In this document: in pieces, positions 34,451 through 45,344 of the stretch | Numbering within the stretch: position 1 is the first letter of the stretch | How the letters are laid out: each line of letters starts with the position of its first letter | NCBI GenBank assembly: GCA_008638375.1 | Contig: CM018035.1 | Coordinates: 31,025,307-31,089,306, forward strand | Length of the DNA: 64,000 nt | Direction of reading: 5' to 3' | Origin: Nyssa sinensis | Taxonomy: Eukaryota > Streptophyta > Magnoliopsida > Cornales > Nyssaceae | Made by a program: the position numbers and the translations under genes | The notes under the pieces: generated by a model | What the model was told of the DNA's origin: nothing | What the model saw: only the letters and a program-made list of their open reading frames with translations | The model's database searches: none

Positions 34451-35266
34451 TACTTTTATGAGTGTTCCAATGCTTGGGTTTGAATATGTGAAAGACGTGT
34501 ATGCCAATGACGCTGATTTTTCTGATGTGTATATGGCGTGTGATAAAGCGGCATTTGGTAAGTTTTACAAGCATGATGGTTATTTGTTTAAAGAAAGTAA
34601 ATTGTACGTGCCAATAGTTCAACGCGTGAATTATTGGTGCGTGAGGCACATGGCGGGGGTGTAATGGGGCACTTTGGTGTCAGGAAAACCTTAAAAATTT
34701 TACATGAACATTTCTTTTGGCCTAGGATGAGAAGAGAAGTCACTCGAATATGTGGTAGGTGCATTCCATGTAGAAAGGCCAAATCTAAGGTTTCACCACA
34801 TGGGTTGTAAACACCCTTACCCGTTCCTAGTGAGCCATGGGTAGACATATCTATGGACTTTGTTTTGGGGCTACCTAGGACAAAAAGGGTAGAGATTCTA
34901 TTTTTGTGGCAGTGGATAGATTTAGTAAAATGTCACATTTCATTCCATGCCATAAAACAGATGATGCCACAAACATAGCTGATTTGTTTTTCAAGGAAAT
35001 AGTGCGACTCCATGGTGTACCTAGGAGTATTGCTTCTAATAGGGATGTTAAGTTCCTTAGCTACTTTTGGAAGGTTTTGTGGGGAAAATTAGGTAACAAG
35101 CTTTTATTTTTCCACTACTTCTCATCCACAGACAGATGGGCAGACTGAAGTAGTCAACAGGACTCTAACTTAACTCTTACGCACTGTCATTCAAAAGAAT
35201 TTAAAAACTTGGGAGGACTATTTGCCATTTATAGAGTTTGCATATAAGAGGACTATGTGTACTACT
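34451..35266 (+). pseudogene. Gypsy T2 integrase, N-terminal and core, cut by G4
   Basis: Scattered over frames: the HHCC zinc domain (GHFGVRKTLKILHEHFFW, then CGRCIPCRKAKSK, about 34660-34800), a stop at 34807, the core ([17 protein letters not shown], then [15 protein letters not shown]), and [12 protein letters not shown], where the usual SDRD catalytic aspartate has become Asn. [13 protein letters not shown] and YLPFIEFAYKRT follow. The coding sequence is interrupted at 35266 by G4 and resumes at 43077. Confidence 0.9.
35262..35266. repeat. Target-site duplication, left copy (G4)
   Basis: CTACT at 35262-35266 repeats at 43072-43076. Removing 35267-43071 plus one copy restores the integrase reading (MCTT, then ISYSSFEFVYGFNP). 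Confidence 0.92.
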
Positions 35267-38200
35267 TGTCACAATCCGAAACCCACCTTAGTGCGGATCT
35301 CGTATCGCGACCGCGACCCTTCGGCCGAGGCTTTAGGGCAAGGCTCACATAAGCAACAGTATCAGATAGCGGTGCGGCCTTGGTTTGCAGAAGCGTGAAA
35401 AACTTTTTATTTTCTTTTCTTATTTAAAACTTTCGCACATCCATCCAGTACTGCCGCTCTTCATAGCGGTACACATGATATACATTCAGAGCATAAATAA
35501 AATTCTAAAGTTTTATACATATTACATATTCGATTGCCTCTCAGGCTTAAGTATATATTTGTCCAAAATCTACTACATCAAAATTTGACCATCTACGAGT
35601 CCTATATTTCCAAAAGTCCTTGATCAAAATGGAGCTGTGGATCGCCAATACTTAAATTTGGGCAAGACTCTAATTCATCATCGTTACCTGAAAAATGTTA
35701 GGGAATGGTGTGAGCTTCAAGAAGCTCAGTGAGTAATTCCTGCATCTGTCATAGGTTTCAATTGGCATTGGTTTCGCACATGAGAGTTTATAAAATACTC
35801 ACTACCAATTGCTCGTATACTTTGAACATAGAGTACATGCACTTTTCATAAAGATAGCTTTGAAACATTTAAAGTATTCAAGCTAAATATACATTTCCTT
35901 AAATAGAGTACATGCACTTCAAAACATATCAATATGCATAGTGAAAATGGGGGTAAAAACTACTTCCATTTTCAAAAGCGTTACTTTAAAACATATAAAC
36001 ATGCATAGTGAAAATGGGGGTAAAACCTGCTTCCATTTTCAAAAGCCTTTGTCATCTTTTCTCTTTGATTAGGTGGAATCTATTTTGAACCAGACTCCCG
36101 TTTTACTTTACGTGGAGATATCTCATTGCCTGGGGGATTAGATCCTGCTACTTGGCATTTCACATGACAGGTCAATTGAGTTCCGAAGGAAACCCAAAAT
36201 CCTAACTATGTGGTCCAAAAACAGGTCAATTGAGTCTTGGAGAAACTTAAAATCCTGCCTCTGTGCTTATGCACTGTTATCTTGTAAAACATTTATCACA
36301 TGGCTTCTTCAAATAAATACTTTTCATGAGTATTTAAAACATGATGTTCATGATTTTGTGATAGAATCTTCAAATACTTGGAATAAGATATTTCAGAATA
36401 TGTAGACATGTTAAATACTTCTAAGGAAGACCATAATAGAAATCATTCATTGAGCATGTCACAATAAAATTTATAAGAATGGAATATCTTAAAACAGGAA
36501 TCATGTAATATGGAATTTAATGCTTCAGATATTTTGAAGTTTACAACATCTTCAAATCCATGGAGTTAAATCTCCACTTCAAATGCAGGGTTACTCACCT
36601 TAGTCTTTAGGGTTGGTGCTAATAATGCGCTTTCCCACTTCTTCTGCACTTCTTAAGAACAATTCATAAATAATCTATTAACTTCATATGTACTTCAAAT
36701 ATCTCCTATTGATGTTCTTATTTTATGCTTCGATCCTAATTAAATTCTAATTTCTATCTTAGACATATACTGATATATATACTCTTTTGGTAGCTTTGTT
36801 ACATCATAAGGTTTTGATTTTATTGCTTCACGTATTTACATATCATATTTTTCCGTACTTCATTTCATAACACGTACCTCACCGTTGACACGTCGAAGAA
36901 AGTCAATTTAGACCTTCTCGAATTTTTATTTAGCTTTAGGGGCACTTCGAGTAATTTGGTCGTTTTACATTTTTACGTGTCCTTATTTTCAGGGTCCTGT
37001 CTCACAACACAGACCTTACTGTTGGTCTCAGAAAGTCCAAGATAATAAGAATACTCTAATAACTTGTCTTATTTGGACATCGGGCATATTAGGGGCAATT
37101 TGGTAATTTACGCTTTAACGCGTCTTAATTTTTTGGAGTCCCGTCTCGTGAAACAGACCCTGCCATTGATCTCAGAACGTCCAAACTAGTCAAAATACAT
37201 TATTCGTTTATTTTATTTGGACTTCATTTGGCCAAATTTTGACTTGGGGGCATACTAGTCATTTCACTTTATTTATAAAATAATTAAATGAATTACTGAA
37301 TTATTAAATTGTTTTTCAAGGGTATAAGTGAAAGGATTTTCTAATTCTTGGGCCAAAACCGAATTCCTCGGAACTGTTGGGGTCACAATGTAAATAAACA
37401 AAGTTTGGGTTTATTTATTTAGGTTAAACCGTTGAACCAGTGGGTTTAGGTGTCAAAACCCTAAACCGGTCTAGGAATACAATGAACCAGCCAGTTCAAG
37501 CTAGGCTAGAGAACCGGGATAACATAACCCTGCTATCCTCCTTATCCACGATCTGGTCTAACCCCAATTCTAATTTCAATTTTAATTCCAATTTATAATC
37601 CGTGTTACCAAACAGGGGGATTCACTTCAAAATTAACCCTTAAACGGCGTCGTCCCACTTAAACCATTTGTGTGATGGGTCGGGGCCCGACCCGAACCCG
37701 ATTCGACCCAAAACCCGCTTCGACCACTGTTCATCTCCTTCCCCAACACCCCCGCACTGTAGCCCTAATTCTCTGCAAACCCAACCTTCCAATTTTGTGT
37801 ATTTCACACTACTAAAACTCTCTGTTCTCGATTCTAAACCATTTCTGAAACATAAAGAAACCGTTTGGCATTGGTTTGGGGTTCTAGTTTGGGTTCATGG
37901 TCGCGGTTTGGAACATGATACTCAAACCTGCAACTTGGCATTACTGGCTCATTTTACGTTCTTATCTTTAAAATTGGGTTTAGGGGTCTAAAAATAAGGG
38001 TTGGGTTTATGGCTGAAACCTGCAACTCAAGTTTTTGTGTTCATTCCTTGGGTTTTAGAGTCGTGGTCTAGCATTTTTAAGACATGCGAATGGTCTAGAT
38101 CAGGTCCTAATACACAATTTTAGGTTTGGTGAAAATGTTTTCAGACTTGTTTAATCCAAGGTGTATCAATAGCGACTGGGTGTACGACTTAGTGTTCTAG

Positions 38201-38845
38201 GGTGGTTTCGAGGTCCACTACTCACGTCTTAACCCAGATTTGTCATTCTAACCATCATGCATGCAGTTAAAATCCAAAATACACTGAAATAGTGGAGGAA
38301 ATTTAAAAGGAAAATTCTTAAGTTTGGTGTCTATACCTTACACAGTGAGTTTCTCTCTCTGTCTACTCGTAGCTCAGTTCTGCTCCTTTGGGTTCCTTTA
38401 GAATCAGCCTCGACCTCCTCCCCTTTTCTCTTCTAGTTGGGAGCCTCCATGCACACACACATTCACACACTAGCATGCACACGATGTGTTTCTCTCACAC
38501 TTTCTCTCTCTAATGCTCTCTCTCTCTCTAGATTTCAAACCTTCACTCTTCACTTTCTGATTTCCCACTTCAAACGTCCACACCAGATCAATATATAACT
38601 ATATGTATTTGTTTGGATTTTAAAAATAATGGTTATTTGCTTGCATGAAAGATGGTTGGTGGAGGTGTGATCAAGTATGCTGAAGTAGAGGTGATGATGA
38701 GGCTAGGGTGCATAGGCTGATGGGGTGGTGTGGTGTTGCATGCATGGCCATTGGCCAATTTGGGAGGTGGCCTTGACTGAATTGGGTTTAAATACAATTC
38801 TGTTGTGTTTTTATGCACAAGGATGGTGGTAGCCCACTTGGTAAT
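35267..38845 (-). mobile_element. G4: Gb-subfamily giant LTR-ended element (right part in sense order)
   Basis: Begins TGTCACAATCCGAAACCC and, after removal of nested G5, ends GGTCGGGGTGTTACA at 43071. That gives about 4.05 kb with a perfect 5-bp TSD. There is no PBS, PPT or transposase-like frame. Landmarks on the minus strand are acceptor-like CTAACATTTTTCAG near 35694, donor GTGAGTAACC at 36598 and the 53-nt block. Repeated ~66-bp units sit at 35921-36055. This is the best delimited member of its subfamily. It lacks the tRNA-like cassette. Confidence 0.88.
36599..36651 (-). other. Conserved exon-like block of Gb elements (G4 copy, 53 nt)
   Basis: Minus strand: preceded by GTTCTTAAG, ends ACTAAG|GTGAGTAACC. 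It is more diverged than the G2b/G7 pair but lies at the same position. Confidence 0.45.
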
Positions 38846-39344
38846 TCTAATACCCCAAAAATCTGACATGACCCAAATTACACCTCGGCTCAAGGAAAAT
38901 ACATTATCTGACGTTAATAAATTAAAATAGCTCAAAATATAGTGAGCCATTAATGAATTAATTATTAGAAAATATAAAATTAATCCAGACCATTGAAAAT
39001 AATAAATGCTCGGGAATCAATTAACCCGGTCGATCGAGTACTGGGGTAAATAAATGAGGCCAATACGCATAATTGATTATAAAATTATGTGAAAATAAAT
39101 AAGGCATTAACAGAGATCCAATGTTGGCAAAATAAATTCCCGGCTTTATTGACATGTTATAATTTAATATTTTATAGAATAAAATATTAAACCGGTACAG
39201 TGAAAATAATTATGACACCGAGTCTCCGTAAGTTAATATTTTATGAAATGAAATATTAATATGGGAGGTGTAAAATAAAAATATTGATTATATATAAAAT
39301 ATATGGAAGTATATTTGATAATTCAAATAAGAGTACAACCAATG

Positions 39345-39375
<31 letters not shown>

Positions 39376-39527
39376 AACCGTGGGAGCACGTGAGAAAAGG
39401 GGCTGCCTTATGTGCATTCATATATATGTCCATAATATATGTGTATTTAAGAGGGAATAGTCTAGAATAATGGAGAAAAAGAAAAGAGGAACAGGAGCAG
39501 CCGAAGCTGCTAGAAAAATTGGGGACC

Positions 39528-39561
<34 letters not shown>

Positions 39562-40119
39562 GAATTGTTTGGAGAAGAATCGAGAAGTCTGGAGAAGAAT
39601 AAGAACAGAGAAAGAGAAATAGAAAGGGAGTGAAATAGTGTGCAACGGGGGACTTCCGTTCGACCAGTTCTAATCGTCGAGTGATGGAGCTATCATCAAC
39701 GCAATCCATAATGGGTTGTTCAAATTGGTGCGATTGACGATGTAGAGAGGCTTGGATCAGGGAACGAATTTGGTTATTGGGTGAGTATGGTTTGAGCAAT
39801 GGAGTTTGGATGAGAAGGTGCAGCAAGTTATTGTTGTTGTGTGCAGCGGCGTAGGGAAGTGTAACACAGGGGATTTTGATATGGCTTGGGACTGTGCGTG
39901 GGTGTTATGGTTTTTGTGAGATGGCTGCTTCAATCAGTTCAGGCGTTGGGTTTTGTGGGATGGTTTAGGTGTAGATTGGAATTTCATGTAGATGTTGCGG
40001 TTGTGGGGTTCCTTTGTTCCGCCGCTCCAGTTGAGAACAGGGGCTGGTGGTGGTGTTCTACTATTATAGGATTCTAGACTGGTTTCATGTGAGGATTGGA
40101 GGAAATTTGCAGAGTAGCG

Positions 40120-40152
<33 letters not shown>

Positions 40153-40649
40153 CACGTTCCTGTTTGTAGGAAAATTGAGGGGAAATCACGTTGGATTGAT
40201 CGTTGGTTGGAGGATTCAAATTGGTTGATCCAACAGCAGTGTGTTGATGTTGGGTTGTGGCTTGAATTGATGGAAAAATTGGAGGCAATCTGCTATCATT
40301 TTGGTAAGGTCCAAAGAGGTTTCAGATTGGGAAATGAATTGATGTTGTTGCTGTTGTAAATTTTGTGTGTGTAGCGGTGACAGCACAGCAATGAGCTGCT
40401 CTGTTTGGGGCGATGACGGTGCTGCGGCAGTTATGAATTTAACCAGTTTTGATGGCACTACAAGAGTTGCTGTAGTTCATGTCATTGGAGGCCAAGGTGT
40501 ACGGTAGTGCAGCAGTGTTCGGATGGTGCAGATGGGTTGTCTATGGACAAAATTTTGCTGATAGCCGAGAGTTTAATTCAGAAGCTGTGGAGGCAAACTA
40601 ATTCTCTGGTTTCCCTGCAACACTTCCCTTTCATGATGAAGAACTTAAT

Positions 40650-40905
40650 ATGATGAATTTGGTGATGAGCAAGCTCCTTGAGAGGGAGAATGTTATAAAG
40701 TCTGTACAGGCCAAGGCTATGCTATGTTATTCCACAGCTGCAGCCCGATACATAATTGGGCGTTATTGGTTGGGCAAGGCGATTGATTTAATTAATGAAA
40801 CTTGTGCAAATGTGAAGGACAAGCTTCAGCAGTTGATTGAAATGCCCATTGGCCTTTTGGAAGGAAATTATAAAGCGTTCAGTAGCAGCAGATGTGGACT
40901 AGAGC
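40650..40905 (+). pseudogene. Unidentified open segment captured in G5
   Basis: An 89-codon frame (stop at 40916) of ordinary amphipathic composition (KLLERENVIKSVQAKAM, AIDLINETCANVKDKLQQLI) that does not look like simple sequence. I do not recognise it. It has no counterpart at this place in G6 and lies just upstream of a VPS13-like piece in the same orientation, so it may be another exon of a captured gene. Alternatively, chance openness. Confidence 0.4.
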
Positions 40906-41160
40906 TTGAATGCTAAAGCTTTTCCTTGCTATATGACTTATCTGAAGGATTCCATGGACCAAATTATCAATTATTTTGGAAGCAATGCTGCTGTTAGTCA
41001 GACCATAGCTTTGGAACCTACTGCTGCAGTACAGATGACAACTGATGAAGTTAAGCAAACTGCCCAGCAACAAGTAAACAGAGCATTAAAGGATCATGTC
41101 CGGTTTTCTTGGACTTGGATATTGCAACTCCCAAAATTATGATTCCATTGAAGTTCACGT
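40906..41160 (+). pseudogene. VPS13-like gene fragment captured in G5
   Basis: Reads SNAAVSQTIALEPTAAVQM, TTDEVKQTAQQQVNRALKDH and, after a one-base frameshift near 41105, LDLDIATPKIMIP. From memory, this resembles a conserved helical segment and the following beta-strand (rFsLDLDIaaPKI.IP) of plant VPS13/SHRUBBY-type lipid-transfer proteins. Only ~80 residues of a several-thousand-residue protein are present. It lies sense to the element and 250 nt before the donor. The fragment is non-functional; identity should be confirmed by a protein search. Confidence 0.5.
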
Positions 41161-41410
41161 GGTTGGGATTCGGAATGGAGAAACAAGAGGAACTGCCTGC
41201 CAAGCTAACTGGAGGGTTAAAAGAGGATTGCGATGCCGGTAGAATGCTGAATGCAATTCTCCAAAGGTTGGATATGTTCACATTTGTGGAGCATGATCTT
41301 CTGGATGTTGAATCAATTATGATGGCCATTAGAAGGATAATGCCCAGGATATGCATGGACGTGGCTAACGACACATCTGGAGGATATCTGTGAATGAGCG
41401 CGATATTCAG
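41161..41410 (+). other. Last part of the G5 capture exon, with donor CAG|GTGAGTAA
   Basis: A frame continues to 41393 (CDAGRMLNAILQRLDMFTFV, LLDVESIMMAIRRIM) that I cannot place. The final ~60 nt (ATATGCATGGACGTGGCTAA to GGATATCTGTGAATG) are shared with G6 (50985-51045 inverted), so they belong to the element itself. The exon-like region ends at 41410 at a strong donor consensus. Confidence 0.5.
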
Positions 41411-41660
41411 GTGAGTAACTCGGACTCCTGACTTGGTGTATATTTTCTGCATACTACGGCTTTATATGCTGAACTGTTTTATACACTGTATTGTTTTAAT
41501 GCATATGCTTTCATGCATATTCTTTATACTACATTGTGCATGGCATGATTCTATTCTGTCTTGCCTTTTGATGTATCCTGTTCTGATTCTGTTCGGGTTT
41601 GTCCTGTTCTGTTATACGCCATTTGGAATGTATTCTGTTTTGGCTCAGTTTTGATCTGAT

Positions 41661-41782
41661 CTGTTCTGTTAGGGGGTGAGTATAAGTCCTACCCCAGAGG
41701 GACCAGGCGGCTGCTCTTGATCTGTTCTGTTAGGGGGTGAGTATAAGTCCTACCCCAGAGGGACCAGGCGACTGCTCCTGAT
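41661..41782 (+). repeat. 61-bp direct repeat (2 copies) in the G5 intron-like region
   Basis: CTGTTCTGTTAGGGGGTGAG occurs at 41661 and 41722 and the two units are nearly identical. Surrounding 41580-41960 is made of degenerate CTGTTCTGAT-type units, as in G6 (inverted, 50440-50960). Confidence 0.88.
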
Positions 41783-42124
41783 CTGTTCAGTTTTGATCTG
41801 TTGTGTTCTGACCTATTCTGTCCTGGTCTGTTCTGTTGATCTGTCTGATCTGTTCTGTTTGATGTGTCTGATCTGGTCAGTTCTGATATGTTCTGTCCTG
41901 TTATGTTCTGATTTGTTCTGTCTTGGCTCTGTTCTGATTTGTCCGATCAGTCTGTTCTGATATGATATGTTTGAACTGCATTTGTTCTACATGAGTTGCA
42001 TTATTCTATTTGAGTTGCATTTGAGCATACATGTATACATGAACTAGATTTGAAACCCATGGCAGGAACCTATGTTACTCACTGAGCTTGTTTAAGTTCA
42101 TTCCATTTATTTAACATTTTTCAG

Positions 42125-42253
42125 GATATAATTCCATTAGACTAGAAGGTATAAGGAGATGATACTAGTAGGCTGTGAGGCATTTCAAGTGCGGATCTGA
42201 TGGCATTGATTTGTGAAGACTTGGATTATAATGGATTGACTTTGGCTATTCAG
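42125..42253 (+). other. Conserved exon-like block of Ga elements (G5 copy, 129 nt)
   Basis: Acceptor-like TTTAACATTTTTCAG before, donor-like CTATTCAG|GTGAGCG after. It aligns with 1115-1242 and inverted 50174-50294. Confidence 0.55.
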
Positions 42254-42592
42254 GTGAGCGTGATGATATAATTGATTTTATTTATATGCAATAGATGTGT
42301 AGGAACGTGGCTCTTGGTAATGATACTTTATAAGGATTTGGTATGCTCTGTGTTATATGCTTGGTTATAGATTTGCTCTATAGTACATGCTTATGAGGTA
42401 TATAGTTGAGTTGCATTCCCGAGATAAAAAGGTTTTAATTTCTGCTGTTCTGACCCTACATTTGGAAAGTAATTCATTGTAAGGTTCAGAAGATTGCCTT
42501 TGGTTGGTCGCATTGTCGGTTGGAGACTGGCAAGGCGGCTAACTGGCATCACATCTTCAGCATCCGCGTAGGGTGGGGTGCGGGATGTGATA

Positions 42593-43071
42593 GTAATTTT
42601 TTGGGTGCATAAAGTCTTGCCCCATTTGGTCAAGGGTTCAAATCTCCTTGGCCTCACTTTTGGGTATTTTCCCCCATTTGGGTTTAGGCCTTGTTTGGCT
42701 GACACAGAATTTCGTTTCAACTATTTCCTTTCTAATTTCTTTTCTGTTACTCCTTTTTCGACACGGTTTCTTCTGAGGGTTTCATATTTTGGTTAGCCTC
42801 GTTATCGAAGGCATCGTATCAATTATTATTTATTTGTGACCATCATAGTTCGCTAATTCGAGTTTCCACAGTGTTAAAATAATATCATTTCACCTAATTA
42901 ATTGGTAATTAGGTTCGGACATTTCGCCCTCATTTCTGATGTGCTTAATTATTTTATTGGTCTATCATGATCATCATGAGGTTCCCGATTAACTTCTTAA
43001 TTATTCTTTATGTCGGTTCTAATTAATAATTAGCAAACTAATTATTAATTAATCAGGGTCGGGGTGTTACA
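42593..43071 (-). mobile_element. G4 distal part (start of the element in sense order)
   Basis: Continuation of G4 beyond nested G5. It matches the reverse complement of 54282-54830 (G7) and ends TCGGGGTGTTACA at 43071, next to the right TSD copy. It contains a B-box-like GGGTTCAAATCTCC at about 42645 without a convincing A box. Confidence 0.85.
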
Positions 43072-43430
43072 CTACTATTTCTTATTCTTCCTTTGAATTT
43101 GTTTATGGTTTTAATCCACTTACTCCTTTATATTTGATTCCTTTACCTATCGTTACCTATTGATCACAGGAGTAGCTAGGATGGACATAGGAAGGCCGAA
43201 TTGGTGAAGTCAATTCATGAAAGGGAACGACTTCAAATTGCGCAGAAGAATGAAAAGTTTGCTTCCTAGGCTAATAAAGGGCGAAAGCGTGTCATCTTCA
43301 AACCTGAAGATTGGGTTTGGGTTCACATGCACAAAGAAAGATTCCTAGCCTAGAAAAGAACTAAATTGCGTCCTCGAGGAGATGGACCTTACCAAATCCT
43401 TGAGAAAATTAATGATGAATCAAATAAGCT
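43072..43430 (+). pseudogene. Gypsy T2 integrase C-terminal part
   Basis: Resumes the frame cut at 35266 (SYSSFEFVYGFNPLTPLYLI), then ERERLQIAQKNEKFAS, KPEDWVWVHMHKERF and LRPRGDGPYQILEKINDES, the typical C-terminal integrase region of plant gypsy elements. Stops at 43163, 43270 and 43353. At about 43430 it fuses to an inverted LINE ORF2 fragment, losing the last part of pol. Confidence 0.88.
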
Positions 43431-43649
43431 AATATTTGGTTCTTGGTTCATAATTAAAACACCTCTGATTCCCCTTGAGCCAAATAGTATGAACCAAGGT
43501 AGAAAGCACCTATTTACTGATATAACCTTAAGCCGACTTCCCTGTAAAATTTTGTATGGCCCATTGAATTGTGTCTTGCCAGGGGATAAAGGACCACACC
43601 AGATTACATTTATCTATATAGTGAAGCCAAAAGTCATGTGTAAAAAGGT

Positions 43650-43828
43650 TCTTCTTCTTTCAAGCCCATCTTGAAGTTGGGGTCTTGCTCAATGAATGTG
43701 CAAACTTGGCCCAAGTGGATTGCACCAATCCTTGCATTGTTTCCTTGATCTTCTTAGCTCTCGACCTTGTGATTGGCCCATTTAGAACATGTAAAGGATC
43801 TTTAAGACTCGGTCCACCATGGAGCCCA
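43650..43828 (-). pseudogene. Gypsy pol C-terminal tail, tandem copy 1
   Basis: Minus strand: GPITRSRAKKIKE-type motif with minor changes, then QGLVQST and KTP, in a frame disturbed near 43677. It is fused to LINE sequence on both sides. Confidence 0.8.
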
Positions 43829-44197
43829 TCAGTAAGTAAAGGTGACTTTTATGTCCAAAAAAGAAAGATATACATGAGGAACAAAACAAAGCTCAAAGAC
43901 AAAGCTACAAACATACAAAAGCAAGAGAACAAGACTAAAACAAGTGGGAAAAGGATGGAAGGCCTTCAACTGATTCTAATAGGCATTTCCATTGTATTTG
44001 GTCTCTCCCTAGTAGTATTTTCTACTGGAAGTGTACTAATTTTTTCCCTAGATGTTTTTTCTGCTAGTCAGTTTTTGTTTTTGTAGCCTTGGGATGGGTG
44101 TCCTTCTTTATAGAAGTTCGCCCCTCCCCTAGGCTTGTTTCGGGGGTATGCCTTCTTGATCTGGTACATTTTCTCCCTTTTATGCATTTATTTAGCC

Positions 44198-44199
<2 letters not shown>

Positions 44200-44243
<44 letters not shown>
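44200..44243 (+). repeat. 44-nt poly(A) run
   Basis: Uninterrupted A-run at the end of the direct LINE 3' UTR of unit 1. It is the longest in the window and marks a retrotransposed 3' end. Confidence 0.95.
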
Positions 44244-44245
<2 letters not shown>

Positions 44246-44780
44246 AAAGAAAACAAGACTGCTTTTGTATACATGAGGACAAAAAGATATACATGAGGAC
44301 GAAAACAAGCTCAAAGACAAAAGACAAAGAGCAGCAACAAACGAAAGAGCAAAACAAGAGCAAGTGGGAAAAAAGAAGGAAGGCCATCAAACAAGATTGC
44401 CGACCATTCTAACCCACAATACAAGCAAAACAAGAAAATCAACAACTAATTGTCCAAATTCAAATTCCAACGCAGTAATAGATCTTCGTCAAGCATAAAG
44501 AATCCAAGGCTACTATCACCAATCAGCTTGCTCTGCACCAACAAATTAATGCCCTTAATAAGATGATATTTGGTTCTTCGTTCATCATTAAAACACCTCT
44601 GATTCCTCTCGAGCCAAATAGTATGAACCAAGGTAGAAAGCACCTACTTACTGATATAACCTTGAGCAGACTTCCTTGTAAAATTTTGCGTGGCCATTGC
44701 ATTGTGTCTTGCCAGGGGATAGAGGACCACACTAGATTACATTTATCTATATAGTGAAGCCAAAAGTCGTGTGTAAAAGG
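44244..44780 (-). pseudogene. LINE ORF2 C-terminal fragment, tandem copy 2
   Basis: Minus strand: LSTLVHTIWLERNQRCFNDE, RTKYHLIKGINLLVQSKLIG and LLLRWNLNLDN, preceded by a degraded FKGK/zf-RVT end. Equivalent pieces lie at 43431-43650 (copy 1, shorter) and 45345-45860 (copy 3). None includes the zinc ligands. Confidence 0.82.
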
Positions 44781-44968
44781 GTTCTTCTTCTTTCAAGCCC
44801 ATCTTGAATGTTGGGGTCTTGGTCAATGAATGTGCAAACTCGGCCCAAAGGGATTGCGGCAATCCTTGCATTGCTTCCTTGATCTTCTTAGCTCTCGACC
44901 TTGTGATTGGCCCATTTGGAGCTTCTAAAGGATCTTTAAGACTCGGTCCTCCATGGTGCCCATCAGTA
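44781..44968 (-). pseudogene. Gypsy pol C-terminal tail, tandem copy 2
   Basis: Minus strand: KDPLEAPNGPITRSRAKKI-like sequence, then KEAMQGLPQS and KTPTFKMGLKEEEP, preceded by a HHGGP segment. Same LINE fusions on both sides as in copy 1. Confidence 0.8.
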
Positions 44969-45104
44969 AGTAAAGGTGAATTTTATGACCAAAAAAGAAA
45001 GATATACATGAGGAACAAAACAAAGCTCAAAGACAAAGCTACAAACATACAAAAGCAAGAGAACAAGACTAAAACAAATGGGAAAAGGATGGAAGGCCTT
45101 CAAC

Positions 45105-45338
45105 TGATTCTAATAGGCATGTCCATTATATTTGGTCTCTCCCTAGTAGTATTTTCTACTAGTAGGTTTTTTATTTGTTCCCTAGTTGTTTTTTCTGCTA
45201 GTAGGTTTTTGTTTTTGTAGCCTTGGGAAGGGTGTCATTCTTTATAGAAATTCTCCCCTCCCCTAGGCTTGTTTCGGGGGTATGCCCTCTTGATCTTATA
45301 CATTTTCTCCCTTTATGCATTTATTTACCCATAAAAAA
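45105..45338 (+). mobile_element. LINE 3' UTR fragment (direct), module copy 2
   Basis: From TGATTCTAATAGGCATG to a short A-run at 45332-45338, with CTTCTTTATAGAAATTC and GGGGGTATGCCCTC stem-loops. It matches 12676-12915 and 43966-44200. Confidence 0.82.
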
Positions 45339-45344
45339 AGATTG

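Larger units (their letters stand above)
38846..42592 (+). mobile_element. G5: Ga-subfamily element nested in G4, with captured gene sequence
   Basis: A 3747-bp insert flanked by GTAAT (38841-38845 and 42593-42597). Removing it rejoins G4 sequence matching inverted 54790-54830 of G7. It starts TCTAATACCCC and ends GGGATGTGATA, i.e. TG and CA each changed by one base. In sense order it holds an AT-rich 5' part with TATA tracts (39341-39370, 39531-39560), CT/TG-rich leader, captured sequence (about 40440-41390), donor CAG|GTGAGTAA at 41410, a presumed 714-nt intron, a 129-nt exon-like block and a short tail. Confidence 0.88.

Noticed and set aside
37668..37991. 107-codon frame inside G4
   Set aside because: Non-repetitive, but not shared in frame with the aligned parts of G2b or G7 and unlike any family I know; probably chance.
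41580..41960. CRISPR-like or other regularly spaced repeat array
   Set aside because: Units are degenerate and contiguous without unique spacers; a minisatellite in a plant element.
35267..43071. G4 as a full LTR retrotransposon with two LTRs
   Set aside because: No direct terminal repeat, PBS or gag-pol between the ends; the apparent second copy is the inverted nested G5.
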